Below are positions 1 to 7,353 of a DNA stretch of 64,000 bases, in pieces. The stretch's first letter is position 1, and the number at the start of each line of letters is the position of its first letter. This stretch comes from Deefgea tanakiae. GTDB lineage: Bacteria > Pseudomonadota > Gammaproteobacteria > Burkholderiales > Chitinibacteraceae. The position numbers and the translations under genes are program-made. Below the pieces are notes generated by a model. The model made no database searches. It saw only the letters and a list, made by a program, of their open reading frames with translations, and was not told the origin of the DNA. The DNA lies in contig NZ_CP081150.1 of assembly GCF_019665765.1 (NCBI RefSeq), positions 3,472,001-3,536,000 on the forward strand, given 5' to 3'.

Positions 1-1
1 G

Positions 2-811
2 ATTAGTCAGCATGAGGTAGTCGCTCGTGCTTTAGAAGGAAGAAAACCATTTTCTGCAAATGAAAAGGGCTATAGAGATACCCTGATTTGGTTGTCTTTA
101 TTAAGAAATTCAGAGGGTAGAGAGATTGCGTTTATCTCAAATAATTCATCTGATTTTTATAATAAGAATAATAAATTAACGGGGTTTCATCAAAGTTTGC
201 TTGAAGATATTGCTATGATATGCCCTGCAGCAAAAATTACTCCCTATAAGTCGTTGTATGACTTTATGACAACGCACATAAAGAAAGACGAGCATACAAT
301 AGATCACCTTCAGATAGCAGATCGTCTCGAAGAATACGCTCATCATAGCGCCATTAATTTTATTGAAGGCTTTGATAACTTAGATCTGAGTGAATATCTT
401 GAAAATTCAATATTTAAAAACAAAGTCAGTAGTGTTAAGAAAGTCACCGTTGTAGATATTGAGGGCGTTGAGGATAGAAATATTGAATGGCATTCAAAAA
501 TTTCAGATACAGAAACATTAATTTCCTATATTTTTGATTTGCGGAGAGTCATCATCGAGGTTGAAATTTCTAGCGATGATTACGCTGAGAATAAGGAAGT
601 TATAGATGGAGCATACAAAGACATTGAATTGCGAGATGGGATTGCCTGTTTGAATATATTCACAAGACCATATTTTAATGCCAATATTATTTTCAATCAT
701 TCGAATGATTCTTTTACAGATTTTTCTGTAAGTTATCTATGGCTACGCTACGCTACACTAGGTGAACTTACTCAAAGTCAAATCTCAATTGTTGATAAAT
801 TTAAAACATAA
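2..811 (+). CDS. PIN-domain (DUF4935-like) protein, 5' end outside window
   Basis: The reading frame is open from the first bases of the window to a TAA at 809-811, so the gene is cut at its 5' end; a TTG at 92 is only an internal codon. Upstream of that TTG the frame reads GYRDTLIWLSLL, followed by IAFISNNSSDFY. This pair is typical of the second half of the DUF4935 type of PIN domain, whose acidic residues bind metal for RNA cleavage. The remaining 170 or so residues match nothing I recognise. The gene is clearly AT-rich next to the GC-rich DNA that follows, which suggests recent transfer. A ribonuclease, toxin or defence role is inference; the missing N-terminus and upstream partner would decide. 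Confidence 0.6.
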   Translation: MSQHEVVARALEGRKPFSANEKGYRDTLIWLSLLRNSEGREIAFISNNSSDFYNKNNKLTGFHQSLLEDIAMICPAAKITPYKSLYDFMTTHIKKDEHTIDHLQIADRLEEYAHHSAINFIEGFDNLDLSEYLENSIFKNKVSSVKKVTVVDIEGVEDRNIEWHSKISDTETLISYIFDLRRVIIEVEISSDDYAENKEVIDGAYKDIELRDGIACLNIFTRPYFNANIIFNHSNDSFTDFSVSYLWLRYATLGELTQSQISIVDKFKT

Positions 812-829
812 TTCGTAGCCATGCAGCGC

Positions 830-860
830 GTAGGGTGTAATAAGCGAAGCGCATTACACC
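830..860. repeat. REP-like hairpin beginning with GTAG
   Basis: GTAG at 830-833 is followed by an 8-bp perfect inverted repeat, GGTGTAAT (834-841) and ATTACACC (853-860), around a purine-rich loop. A GTAG tetranucleotide plus hairpin is the layout of REP sequences moved by RAYT (TnpA-REP) transposases. No RAYT gene is visible here, so the assignment is by form only. Confidence 0.4.
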
Positions 861-875
861 ATCTGTGAAGTGATG

Positions 876-900
876 AAACCGCCAACTATGGCGGTTTTTC
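876..900. terminator. Rho-independent terminator after the PIN gene
   Basis: AAACCGCC pairs with GGCGGTTT around a short loop and is followed by a run of T on the plus strand. It lies about 65 bases behind the stop codon of the PIN gene. Confidence 0.7.
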
Positions 901-920
901 TGTGCCTGCAATAATTCATC

Positions 921-1000
921 CTCCATGGATTAGCGGCTATGCGCCGCGGCACTTACTTCTCTTGCTTCGCCAAGAGAAGTAAGCAAGAGAGGGCGACCCC
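921..1000. repeat. Dispersed hairpin repeat, copy 1
   Basis: A perfect 13-bp stem (952-964 with 971-983) encloses the loop CTTCGC. The right arm's sequence is then partly repeated at 984-992, and the block is flanked by a CCATGG on the left and GGCGACCC on the right. A second copy lies at 60587-60665 with the same loop and flanks. Three stem positions differ between the copies, and each is compensated on the other arm. Confidence 0.7.
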
Positions 1001-1720
1001 GGCATCTGCGTCGGCTACGCCGATGTTGGCCTAAGGCCACGGCCTGCGCTAAGGCGACAAGTCGCCAAGCTCCGTCACGCCTCGCTGCGGACAATCGGCA
1101 AGGCGGCGGGCTTTAACAAAACAGAGCCCGCCGCTTACCCCTTGCCGCTTGTTCCTCGCTCGGCGCTAATGCAGGGGAGTCCCCGCAGACCAACGATTGT
1201 AGAAACTAATAAGTGTATTGCTCTACAGACTTTGAATTTGTTTTTCTTTGTGGCAATACCTATTCGCCAATTAGGACGAAAAGCCCGTGGAGCCGCGCCG
1301 TTCGGGAGGCGGTTGGCAAGGTTTTAAGACGCGACTGTTTGAGCTGCGCGACGTTAGCGCGCAGCGAGTTTGAGCGTCGCCTTGCCAATAGCTGGACGGA
1401 CGGGGTTTCGTGGCGATCGGGCGCGCGGGGGTTGTTAGGGGAGGGGCAAGACCCACCCCTAACTCGTCCGGCGGGCGAAACCGCCGGTTCACCGCCTGCG
1501 CTAGCAGGCTTGGCATCGTTTAATACCGGATTTTTGGCTACGCACCCTCTGTCTGTGCGCTGAGAAACATCACCGCTCATTTAATCCGCACGCCCTCGTA
1601 CAAATCCCCCCAAATTTTCAAAAACTGACCTACTTTTTCTACCTTTTGTCGCCGAAATGGGGAGGACAATTATTGGGAAAAAACACATTAAGTTGATGAA
1701 AAAATGTTGTTTTTTTGCTT
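1001..1720. other. GC-rich hairpin-rich intergenic DNA without a gene
   Basis: I see no credible coding region. Open frames of 60-116 codons occur on both strands, but they overlap each other, lack ribosome binding sites and have the low-complexity look of translated repeats. The stretch holds several short inverted repeats: GGCGGGCT/AGCCCGCC around 1103-1133, GTTAGGGG/CCCCTAAC around 1434-1462, and GCCTGC/GCAGGC around 1494-1509. It also contains one 47-bp element (1214-1260). The composition changes to AT-rich near 1600. Confidence 0.6.
1214..1260. repeat. 47-bp inverted-end element, copy 1
   Basis: The left end TGTATTGC and right end GGCAATACC are inverted repeats, with exactly 47 bases end to end. 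It belongs to the eight-member family described in the findings. This copy lies inside the repeat-rich region, and its interior is weakly self-complementary. Confidence 0.65.
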
Positions 1721-1731
1721 TTGTGCACCGC

Positions 1732-1764
1732 AAAATAAGCCGCGCTGAGTCGCGGCCTATTTTT
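1732..1764. terminator. Hairpin with A/T tails, possible bidirectional terminator
   Basis: GCCGCG pairs with CGCGGC around CTGAGT, flanked by AAATA on the left and TATTTTT on the right, so it could terminate in either direction. It separates the repeat region from the fimV-like gene. Confidence 0.5.
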
Positions 1765-1848
1765 ATGCTTGGATTGTGCTGAAATCGGTCTACAAAGGAA
1801 ACATAACAAACATGTCAATTTGCTTACACAGGCAAAAAAGGTTTGAAA

Positions 1849-3681
1849 ATGCTTCCCAATGCGCCAATCAAGCAGTCACTTGCAATCTTATTGTTAAGCC
1901 TTGCCGCTCCGGCCAGCGCTCTTAGCTTAGGGGATTTGCAAACCCAGTCTTTTTTGGGACAGCCGTTTAAAGGCTCGGTGAGCTATCAATTGTCACCCAA
2001 TGAAACCAGCTTGGCTGACTGTATTACGATTTCCCCTGCGGGCGGTGATGTGCCCTATATCGGTCGCAGCGAGCTGCAAATTAGGCCGATTGGTGATGGC
2101 AATACCGGCACGATCATCATTAGATCAAATCAAAATATTGGTGAACCCGTGGTGGCGCTTAATCTAAGCATTCAGTGCGGCGTGCAGCAATTAAGTCGTG
2201 AGTTCACGATTTTTCTCGATCCAGCTCCTGTGAGTGAATTGGCAACAGCGAGTAATGCTCGCCCCGTCGAAATATTAAAAATTCGCCCTGAAATTAAACA
2301 ACCCACGGCAAAAAAAGACACGACGTTGGCTGATGTGGCTGCCCGTTATTACCCTGCAGATACGCCGCAGTACCAGAAATATCTCAATCGTTTAAAGAAA
2401 GCGAACCCTGAAGTTGCGACGACTGAAACGGTTATTTCTGCAGGAAGCCCATTATTTGTTCCACCACGGCCAAAATTGCCACCGGCCAAAATTGTGCCTG
2501 ATGCGCTGCCTAAAGAAACGGGTCAACTCCGGCTAGAGGATGCTGATGTCAGCAATAAGCCCTTGAACGCTCCGCATAATGCAAAGCAAAATCCAGAGGT
2601 TTATGCCAAAGAATTGGAAGAAAAAATTGTTACTCTAACCGAGTTAAAGAAACGATTGCAGCTTGAGTTAGCCGAGTTGGATCTCCAAATGGCGCAGATT
2701 CAACTAGCCAACGCTAAGAGCGCCAGTGCTGCTGTGGACAGTGCCGCGCAGCCAGCAAGCGCGGTACAAATGGCCGCAACGACCACGGTAGCGCCGCCGA
2801 ATAAATTAGTGGGAACGGCGCAGGCAGCACCGGTTGCTATTGAGTCCAAACCCGAATCAAAAACCAATTGGCACTGGGCTTGGTTGGCGCTCGGGGTCGG
2901 CGGCGTGGGGGGCTTGGTCTGGTGGCGACGTAAAATGCAGGAGCAGGCCGAACGCTGGGCGAATGAAGATATCAATGCTGTGGATTTAAATCGCAGTATT
3001 TTGAGCATCATTCAAGCCAAAGTTGGTCACACGATGGCGCAATCGCCCAATACGGTGATGTCTTTGTTTGGCGGAGGGGGCTCGCACAAATCGCAACCAG
3101 GCTTTGAGGTGAAAGAAGAGCTTAATGATAATTTGGATCAAGCTCAGTACTTCTTAGCACAAGGCGAAACGCTCAAAGCGATTGACTTGCTCTACGCCGC
3201 TATTGACGAAGTACCCGAAGACACCGAGCGCTGGCTGATGCTGTTCCGCGTTTTTCGTCAGCAGATTATGAAAACGGAATACAGCGCTTTGGCTTATCGC
3301 TTTAAAGCTTTGCACAAAGACGAGGGCGACTGGGAATTGATTCGGAGTATTGGTAATAAACTCGATCCAGAAAATCCCCTGTTTATTCGTAATGTCGAAG
3401 AAGCCAAAGCGAAAACAACGACACCATTTGATAGCTTTGATTCTGGAATGGCGGCTGCGGCACCAGCGGTGCCGGTGGTGCTTGAAATTGCGCCTGATTT
3501 TTCTGATGCACCGGTATTGCCCGACTTTGAGACGGGAACCGTGACGATACTCGAATCACAATCGGATCAAACGACTGAGCCTGAAGCGGCGCACGAATTG
3601 ATGGCATTTTTAGTCAAAGATATCGATCCAGAAGATCCGCCGCCGATGTTGCCGGAAGTCGATAAACACCGCCATCTTTAA
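1849..3681 (+). CDS. FimV/HubP-like envelope protein
   Basis: This is a single-pass inner-membrane protein of the FimV/HubP type, a family that organises the cell pole and supports type IV pili and twitching. Residues 1-25 form a signal peptide ending ASALS. They are followed by the FimV N-terminal domain (LGDLQTQSFLGQPFKG), a LysM-like segment at about 150-200, a coiled coil at about 245-285, a membrane helix near 342-362 followed by WWRRK, and a cytoplasmic acidic region with TPR-like helices near 425-500. At about 610 residues it is short for FimV, which often exceeds 900. The ATG at 1849 is preferred over TTG 1843 because AAAAAGG ends seven bases before it. It appears to be monocistronic. 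Confidence 0.8.
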   Translation: MLPNAPIKQSLAILLLSLAAPASALSLGDLQTQSFLGQPFKGSVSYQLSPNETSLADCITISPAGGDVPYIGRSELQIRPIGDGNTGTIIIRSNQNIGEPVVALNLSIQCGVQQLSREFTIFLDPAPVSELATASNARPVEILKIRPEIKQPTAKKDTTLADVAARYYPADTPQYQKYLNRLKKANPEVATTETVISAGSPLFVPPRPKLPPAKIVPDALPKETGQLRLEDADVSNKPLNAPHNAKQNPEVYAKELEEKIVTLTELKKRLQLELAELDLQMAQIQLANAKSASAAVDSAAQPASAVQMAATTTVAPPNKLVGTAQAAPVAIESKPESKTNWHWAWLALGVGGVGGLVWWRRKMQEQAERWANEDINAVDLNRSILSIIQAKVGHTMAQSPNTVMSLFGGGGSHKSQPGFEVKEELNDNLDQAQYFLAQGETLKAIDLLYAAIDEVPEDTERWLMLFRVFRQQIMKTEYSALAYRFKALHKDEGDWELIRSIGNKLDPENPLFIRNVEEAKAKTTTPFDSFDSGMAAAAPAVPVVLEIAPDFSDAPVLPDFETGTVTILESQSDQTTEPEAAHELMAFLVKDIDPEDPPPMLPEVDKHRHL

Positions 3682-3715
3682 CTAGTCTGCTGTATTCGGG
3701 GAATCCGCACGTGAT

Positions 3716-5143
3716 TCACCGAATACACTCTTTGAGCGTATTGACCGCTGCACTAATTTGAGTATTGCTCAGCGAAGCATACCCAAGTAACCAGCCCGTC
3801 TTTTTCACATCATCAAAATAGAACTGCGAGAGCGGCCTAAGTGCCAAGCCTTTGGCCAGCCCCGCAGCAGTCCATGTCGCTTCTTTGTGTTGTGCGATCT
3901 CAACCGCAAATTGCAAACCGCCATTCACATTCACCGGCTGAATGAGTTGGCTCAAGGGTTGTAGGCACGCAAGGAGTAAATCTCTACGGCTGCGATAGAG
4001 CAAGCGCATTTGGCGAATGTGGGCGGCGAAATGGCCTTGGTGCATAAAATCTGCGGTCACCGCTTGCGCGAGCTGCGGTGTGTGTCCGTCAAATGCCGCG
4101 CGCGCATTCACAAAGGGTTTCATTAAATCCGGTGGTAACACGACATAAGCAATCCGGAGTGATGGAAACAGCACTTTGCTGAACGTACCGACATAAATCA
4201 CTCGACCATGCTGATCTAAACCTTGCAAGGCGGGGAGTGGGCGCTGATCGTAGCTAAATTCACTGTCGTAATCGTCTTCAATAATCCATGTATTGTGTTG
4301 GTTCGCTTGTTCGAGCAAAGCCATTCGGCGCGGCAAACTCATCGTTACGCCAAGCGGGTATTGGTGTGAAGGCGTTGTATAAATTAGCTTGGGGGCAGAT
4401 AGGTCGCGTGAAATGTCGGTATTCATTCCCTCGTCATCGACTGGAACCGGAATCACTTTTGCGCCTGCGGAGAGCATTGCGTTGCGCGCACCCAAATATC
4501 CGGGCTCTTCTAACCAGACGGTATCATTTGGGTCGATGAGTAATTGCGCGATGAGTTGCAACGCTTGTTGCGAGCTGGTTAGCACTAAAATCTGCGCCGC
4601 ATCACAGACCACGCCACGCGATTGCGCCAAATAGCCCGCAATCGCTTCACGTAATTCAGGCAGACCTTGTGAATCGCCATAACGCATCAAGCGTTCGCCA
4701 TCTTTTTTCCAGCGCTGCTGCGTCATTTTTCCCCACAATTCGCGGGGGAACGCGGCGGGGTCGGGTTGGCCTGCGGTAAATGCCGCGAATGGCAGAGCCG
4801 CATCGCGGCAAGCGCCTGCTTCAACAATCAATTGCCCACGTTGCGATAAACCTGCCGCCGTTTTGCGCGGGCGGGGTTTCTTAGGCTGCGCGGCAATCGC
4901 GACAAAACTGCCAACGCCGACTTGGCGGCGCAGATAGCCTTCTGCCTCAAGGCGTGAAAATGCCAATTCAACAGTACTACGCGATATTTGCAAATCCTGC
5001 GCCAACACCCGCGTGGCTGGCAATCGACTATCCAATGGCAAATGCCCCGCCAAGATTGCGCGTCGTAAAGTGCGGGTGAGTTGCTCATGCAGCGGTAAAT
5101 CGGGCTGAGATTCGGCAGCAAACAAAATCGGCAAAGCGGGCAT
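3716..5143 (-). CDS. MocR/PdxR-family transcriptional regulator (GntR winged helix fused to aminotransferase fold)
   Basis: Residues 1-75 form a GntR-type winged helix (LHEQLTRTLRRAILAG, SRSTVELAFSRLEAEGY). Residues of about 110-470 form a fold-type I aminotransferase domain with the PLP-binding lysine in GTFSK near residue 322 and the IIEDDYDSEF motif upstream of it. Such proteins usually sense PLP or an amino compound and control a neighbouring operon. The gene is divergent from the rhodanese/PaiB/GNAT operon across about 100 bp, which makes that operon the likely target (inference). Its 475-residue length is normal for the family. Confidence 0.85.
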   Translation of the reverse strand: MPALPILFAAESQPDLPLHEQLTRTLRRAILAGHLPLDSRLPATRVLAQDLQISRSTVELAFSRLEAEGYLRRQVGVGSFVAIAAQPKKPRPRKTAAGLSQRGQLIVEAGACRDAALPFAAFTAGQPDPAAFPRELWGKMTQQRWKKDGERLMRYGDSQGLPELREAIAGYLAQSRGVVCDAAQILVLTSSQQALQLIAQLLIDPNDTVWLEEPGYLGARNAMLSAGAKVIPVPVDDEGMNTDISRDLSAPKLIYTTPSHQYPLGVTMSLPRRMALLEQANQHNTWIIEDDYDSEFSYDQRPLPALQGLDQHGRVIYVGTFSKVLFPSLRIAYVVLPPDLMKPFVNARAAFDGHTPQLAQAVTADFMHQGHFAAHIRQMRLLYRSRRDLLLACLQPLSQLIQPVNVNGGLQFAVEIAQHKEATWTAAGLAKGLALRPLSQFYFDDVKKTGWLLGYASLSNTQISAAVNTLKECIR

Positions 5144-5242
5144 TGGTCTGGTATCTCAATCAATATTGGTTTGCGACAAGAGACCATTATGCCGCTACAT
5201 TGTGATCTATGAATAGTCGTGCGATGTGATGAGGAGAATCCC

Positions 5243-5680
5243 ATGAGTGCTGTGTTATCGAGTGGCTTGGCCACCGCAGTGGAGTCAGAAATCTTTTTTG
5301 CTGCGCAATTGCAGTTTCGTACTGATTCAGCCGATTTGGCGGCGGATTTAATCGCGGCAGAGCCGCAAATTGTCGTCATTGATACGCGCTCCGTGGCGCA
5401 TTACCAAGCCGCGCATATTCCGGGAGCGATTTCATTTCCGCATCGATTGATGACCGCAGAATCAACCGCCGACTGGGATCGCAGCAAAGTCTATGTGACG
5501 TATTGCGATGGCATCGGCTGTAACGGCTCGACGTGGGGTGCGTACAAATTGGCGAAACTGGGCTTTGTCGTTAAAGAGTTGATCGGCGGGATTGATTGGT
5601 GGCAGCGTGATGGGTACGCGATTTCGACGGGTGATGAGCCGGGTGTATTGCTCGCTAGCTCAATTGAATGTGGGTGCTGA
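5243..5680 (+). CDS. Rhodanese-like sulfurtransferase domain protein
   Basis: A single rhodanese domain of 145 residues. It shows the conserved VVIDTRSVAHYQAAHIPGAI stretch and the active-site loop YCDGIGCNGS, whose first cysteine would carry the persulfide. The start at 5243 is set by GAGGAG at 5231-5236; an in-frame ATG at 5219 has no ribosome binding site and would add eight unconserved residues. It is the first gene of a three-gene operon, with one base separating it from the next gene, and it is divergent from the MocR regulator. Confidence 0.85.
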   Translation: MSAVLSSGLATAVESEIFFAAQLQFRTDSADLAADLIAAEPQIVVIDTRSVAHYQAAHIPGAISFPHRLMTAESTADWDRSKVYVTYCDGIGCNGSTWGAYKLAKLGFVVKELIGGIDWWQRDGYAISTGDEPGVLLASSIECGC

Positions 5681-5681
5681 T

Positions 5682-6284
5682 ATGTATACACCTCCTCATT
5701 TTGTAGAAAAAGATTCAGCGAGTTTATTGCATTTAATGGCCAATAATCCATTGGCAACCTTGGTGCAGATGACGTCGGAGGGATTAAATGCAAATTTAAT
5801 CCCAATGTATTGGTATGACGATGGCTCTGAATTGGGCGTGTTGCGCGGCCATGTGGCGCGGAAAAATCCGCTCTGGCAGGAATCTGATTCGGCGATTCTG
5901 GCCTTATTTCGGGCGAGCGATGAGTATATTTCACCGTCGTATTTCCCCAGCAAAGCCAAAGACCCTCGCGTGGTGCCGACTTGGAATTATGCGGTGGTGC
6001 AAGTGAAGGGAACACTGAAGGCGATTGAAGATGCCGATTGGCTGCTCACTTTGCTCAATCAAATGACCGCGCAGCATGAAGCAGAGCGAGTCGAGCCGTG
6101 GCAAATTGCCGATGCGCCAGCAGAATATATTCAGAAAATGCTGGCGGCGATTGTGGGGATAGAAATTGCGATTACCGCACTCGATGGCAAATTTAAGTTG
6201 AGCCAAAATCAAACCGCTGAAAATCAAGCAGGCGTTGCTGCTAATACGAAAAGCTCGGATTTAGTCGCTTTTATGCAAAGGTAA
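5682..6284 (+). CDS. PaiB-family FMN-binding split-barrel protein
   Basis: About 200 residues starting MYTPPHF. It has the family's conserved stretches NPLATLV, LGVLRGHVARKNPLW, YISPSYFPSK and VPTWNYAVVQVKG. PaiB proteins have an FMN-binding split-barrel fold and were first described as negative regulators of degradative enzymes in Bacillus; a flavin-dependent enzymatic role is equally possible. The ATG at 5682 lies one base after the rhodanese stop, so the two are translationally linked. An upstream in-frame ATG at 5592 lies inside the rhodanese gene and is rejected. Confidence 0.85.
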   Translation: MYTPPHFVEKDSASLLHLMANNPLATLVQMTSEGLNANLIPMYWYDDGSELGVLRGHVARKNPLWQESDSAILALFRASDEYISPSYFPSKAKDPRVVPTWNYAVVQVKGTLKAIEDADWLLTLLNQMTAQHEAERVEPWQIADAPAEYIQKMLAAIVGIEIAITALDGKFKLSQNQTAENQAGVAANTKSSDLVAFMQR

Positions 6285-6288
6285 TCAC

Positions 6289-7008
6289 ATGGTTTTAAAC
6301 GAATTTGATCAGCCGGTGGGCGATCTTGTGCCGAACTGGCAGCCAGCGCCGTTTCCACCGCATGTGACATTAAGTGGCTGGGATTGCCGTGTTGAGCCAC
6401 TTAATCCGGCTCGTCATGGTGCGGCGTTGTGGCAAGCGTTTAGCGAAGACAGTGGTGTGCTATGGACGTATTTTGCCGAAGGCCCGTTTGCCAATGAGGC
6501 CGACTTTTTGGTGTATCTCGCCCAACGCGCAGCGGCTCGCGATCCGCAGTTTTATGCGATTGTCGACGCGGCGAGCGGGCGGGCGTTGGGTTTGGCGGCG
6601 TATTTGCGGATCGAGCCTGAAGTTGGCGTCATTGAAGTGGGTTATCTGCATTTTTCACCAGCGCTGCAAGGCACGCGTTTGGCGACGGCGGCAATGGTGT
6701 TGATGATGCAAAACGCGTTTGCGCTGGGCTACCGCCGCTATGAATGGAAGTGCAATGCACTGAATGCGCCATCGCGCCGCGCTGCGTTGCGTTTGGGTTT
6801 TTCCTTTGAAGGAATTTTCCGCCAAGCACGGGTAAGCAAAGGCCACAATCGCGATACGGCGTGGTTTTCGGTGCTCGATGGTGAATGGCCGGCACTGTCG
6901 GCGGTGTATGCACGCTGGCTGGTTGCGGATAATTTCGACGACGATGGCCAACAGCGCGTGGCTTTATCAAGCCTGACTCAGCAAATCCATAGCGAGATAC
7001 GCGACTGA
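6289..7008 (+). CDS. GNAT acetyltransferase, RimJ/RimL type
   Basis: 239 residues with the GNAT layout of the RimJ/RimL group: an N-terminal strand with EPLNPARHG, a central GLAAYLRIEPEVGVIEVGYLH strand pair, the acetyl-CoA loop region LQGTRLATAAM, and the NAPSRRAALRLGFSFEGIFRQ motif. Homologues of this form often acetylate small molecules or protein N-termini; the substrate cannot be read from the sequence. It starts four bases after the PaiB-like gene and completes the operon divergent from the MocR regulator. Confidence 0.8.
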   Translation: MVLNEFDQPVGDLVPNWQPAPFPPHVTLSGWDCRVEPLNPARHGAALWQAFSEDSGVLWTYFAEGPFANEADFLVYLAQRAAARDPQFYAIVDAASGRALGLAAYLRIEPEVGVIEVGYLHFSPALQGTRLATAAMVLMMQNAFALGYRRYEWKCNALNAPSRRAALRLGFSFEGIFRQARVSKGHNRDTAWFSVLDGEWPALSAVYARWLVADNFDDDGQQRVALSSLTQQIHSEIRD

Positions 7009-7353
7009 TTTCTCTGCTAAAAGCAGAAAATGGATACATTCTCAGTATTGCTGGTGTGATTTAGTTCGCAATTGATTTTGTTGTGTATGTATCTGCAGGC
7101 ATTAATAATTAATGGCTGTATGGTAATACTATTGATATTTTTATTTTCATTCGTGTGATTGGTATTGGATTAGGGAAAGTACTAGCACCAATATTTATGA
7201 CATTTGCAATAAGCTCTCTGCGCCATTGGGTTTAAAAATACAGCATCGACTGTACAGCGGTTTGAAAATGTATTGCGGGTTTCACCGGCAATGTTCAAAA
7301 GCTGTTCGACCCAAATAGGCAAAACTACTTAAAAAATAGGATGGAGAGACAAA
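7009..7353. other. Intergenic region before the subtilisin gene
   Basis: 345 AT-rich bases without a credible ORF. They contain a 47-bp element at 7084-7130 and, downstream of it, the region that must hold the protease promoter. I could not find a convincing -35/-10 pair. The ribosome binding site of the protease is GGATGGAGAG at 7339-7348. Confidence 0.6.
7084..7130. repeat. 47-bp inverted-end element, copy 2
   Basis: The ends are TGTATG and TAATACT, with exactly 47 bases between the outer positions. The centre holds the palindrome CATTAATAATTAATG. The ends are slightly degenerate compared with the other copies, but spacing and internal symmetry agree. It lies between the GNAT gene and the subtilisin gene. 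Confidence 0.55.

Noticed and set aside
1142-1580. Open frames of 61, 116, 106 and 81 codons on both strands
   Set aside because: They overlap each other in repeat DNA made of inverted repeats, have no ribosome binding sites and show no recognisable domain.
5491-6015. 174-codon minus-strand frame opposite the rhodanese and PaiB-like genes
   Set aside because: Both plus-strand genes have clear family motifs and ribosome spacing; the minus frame has none.
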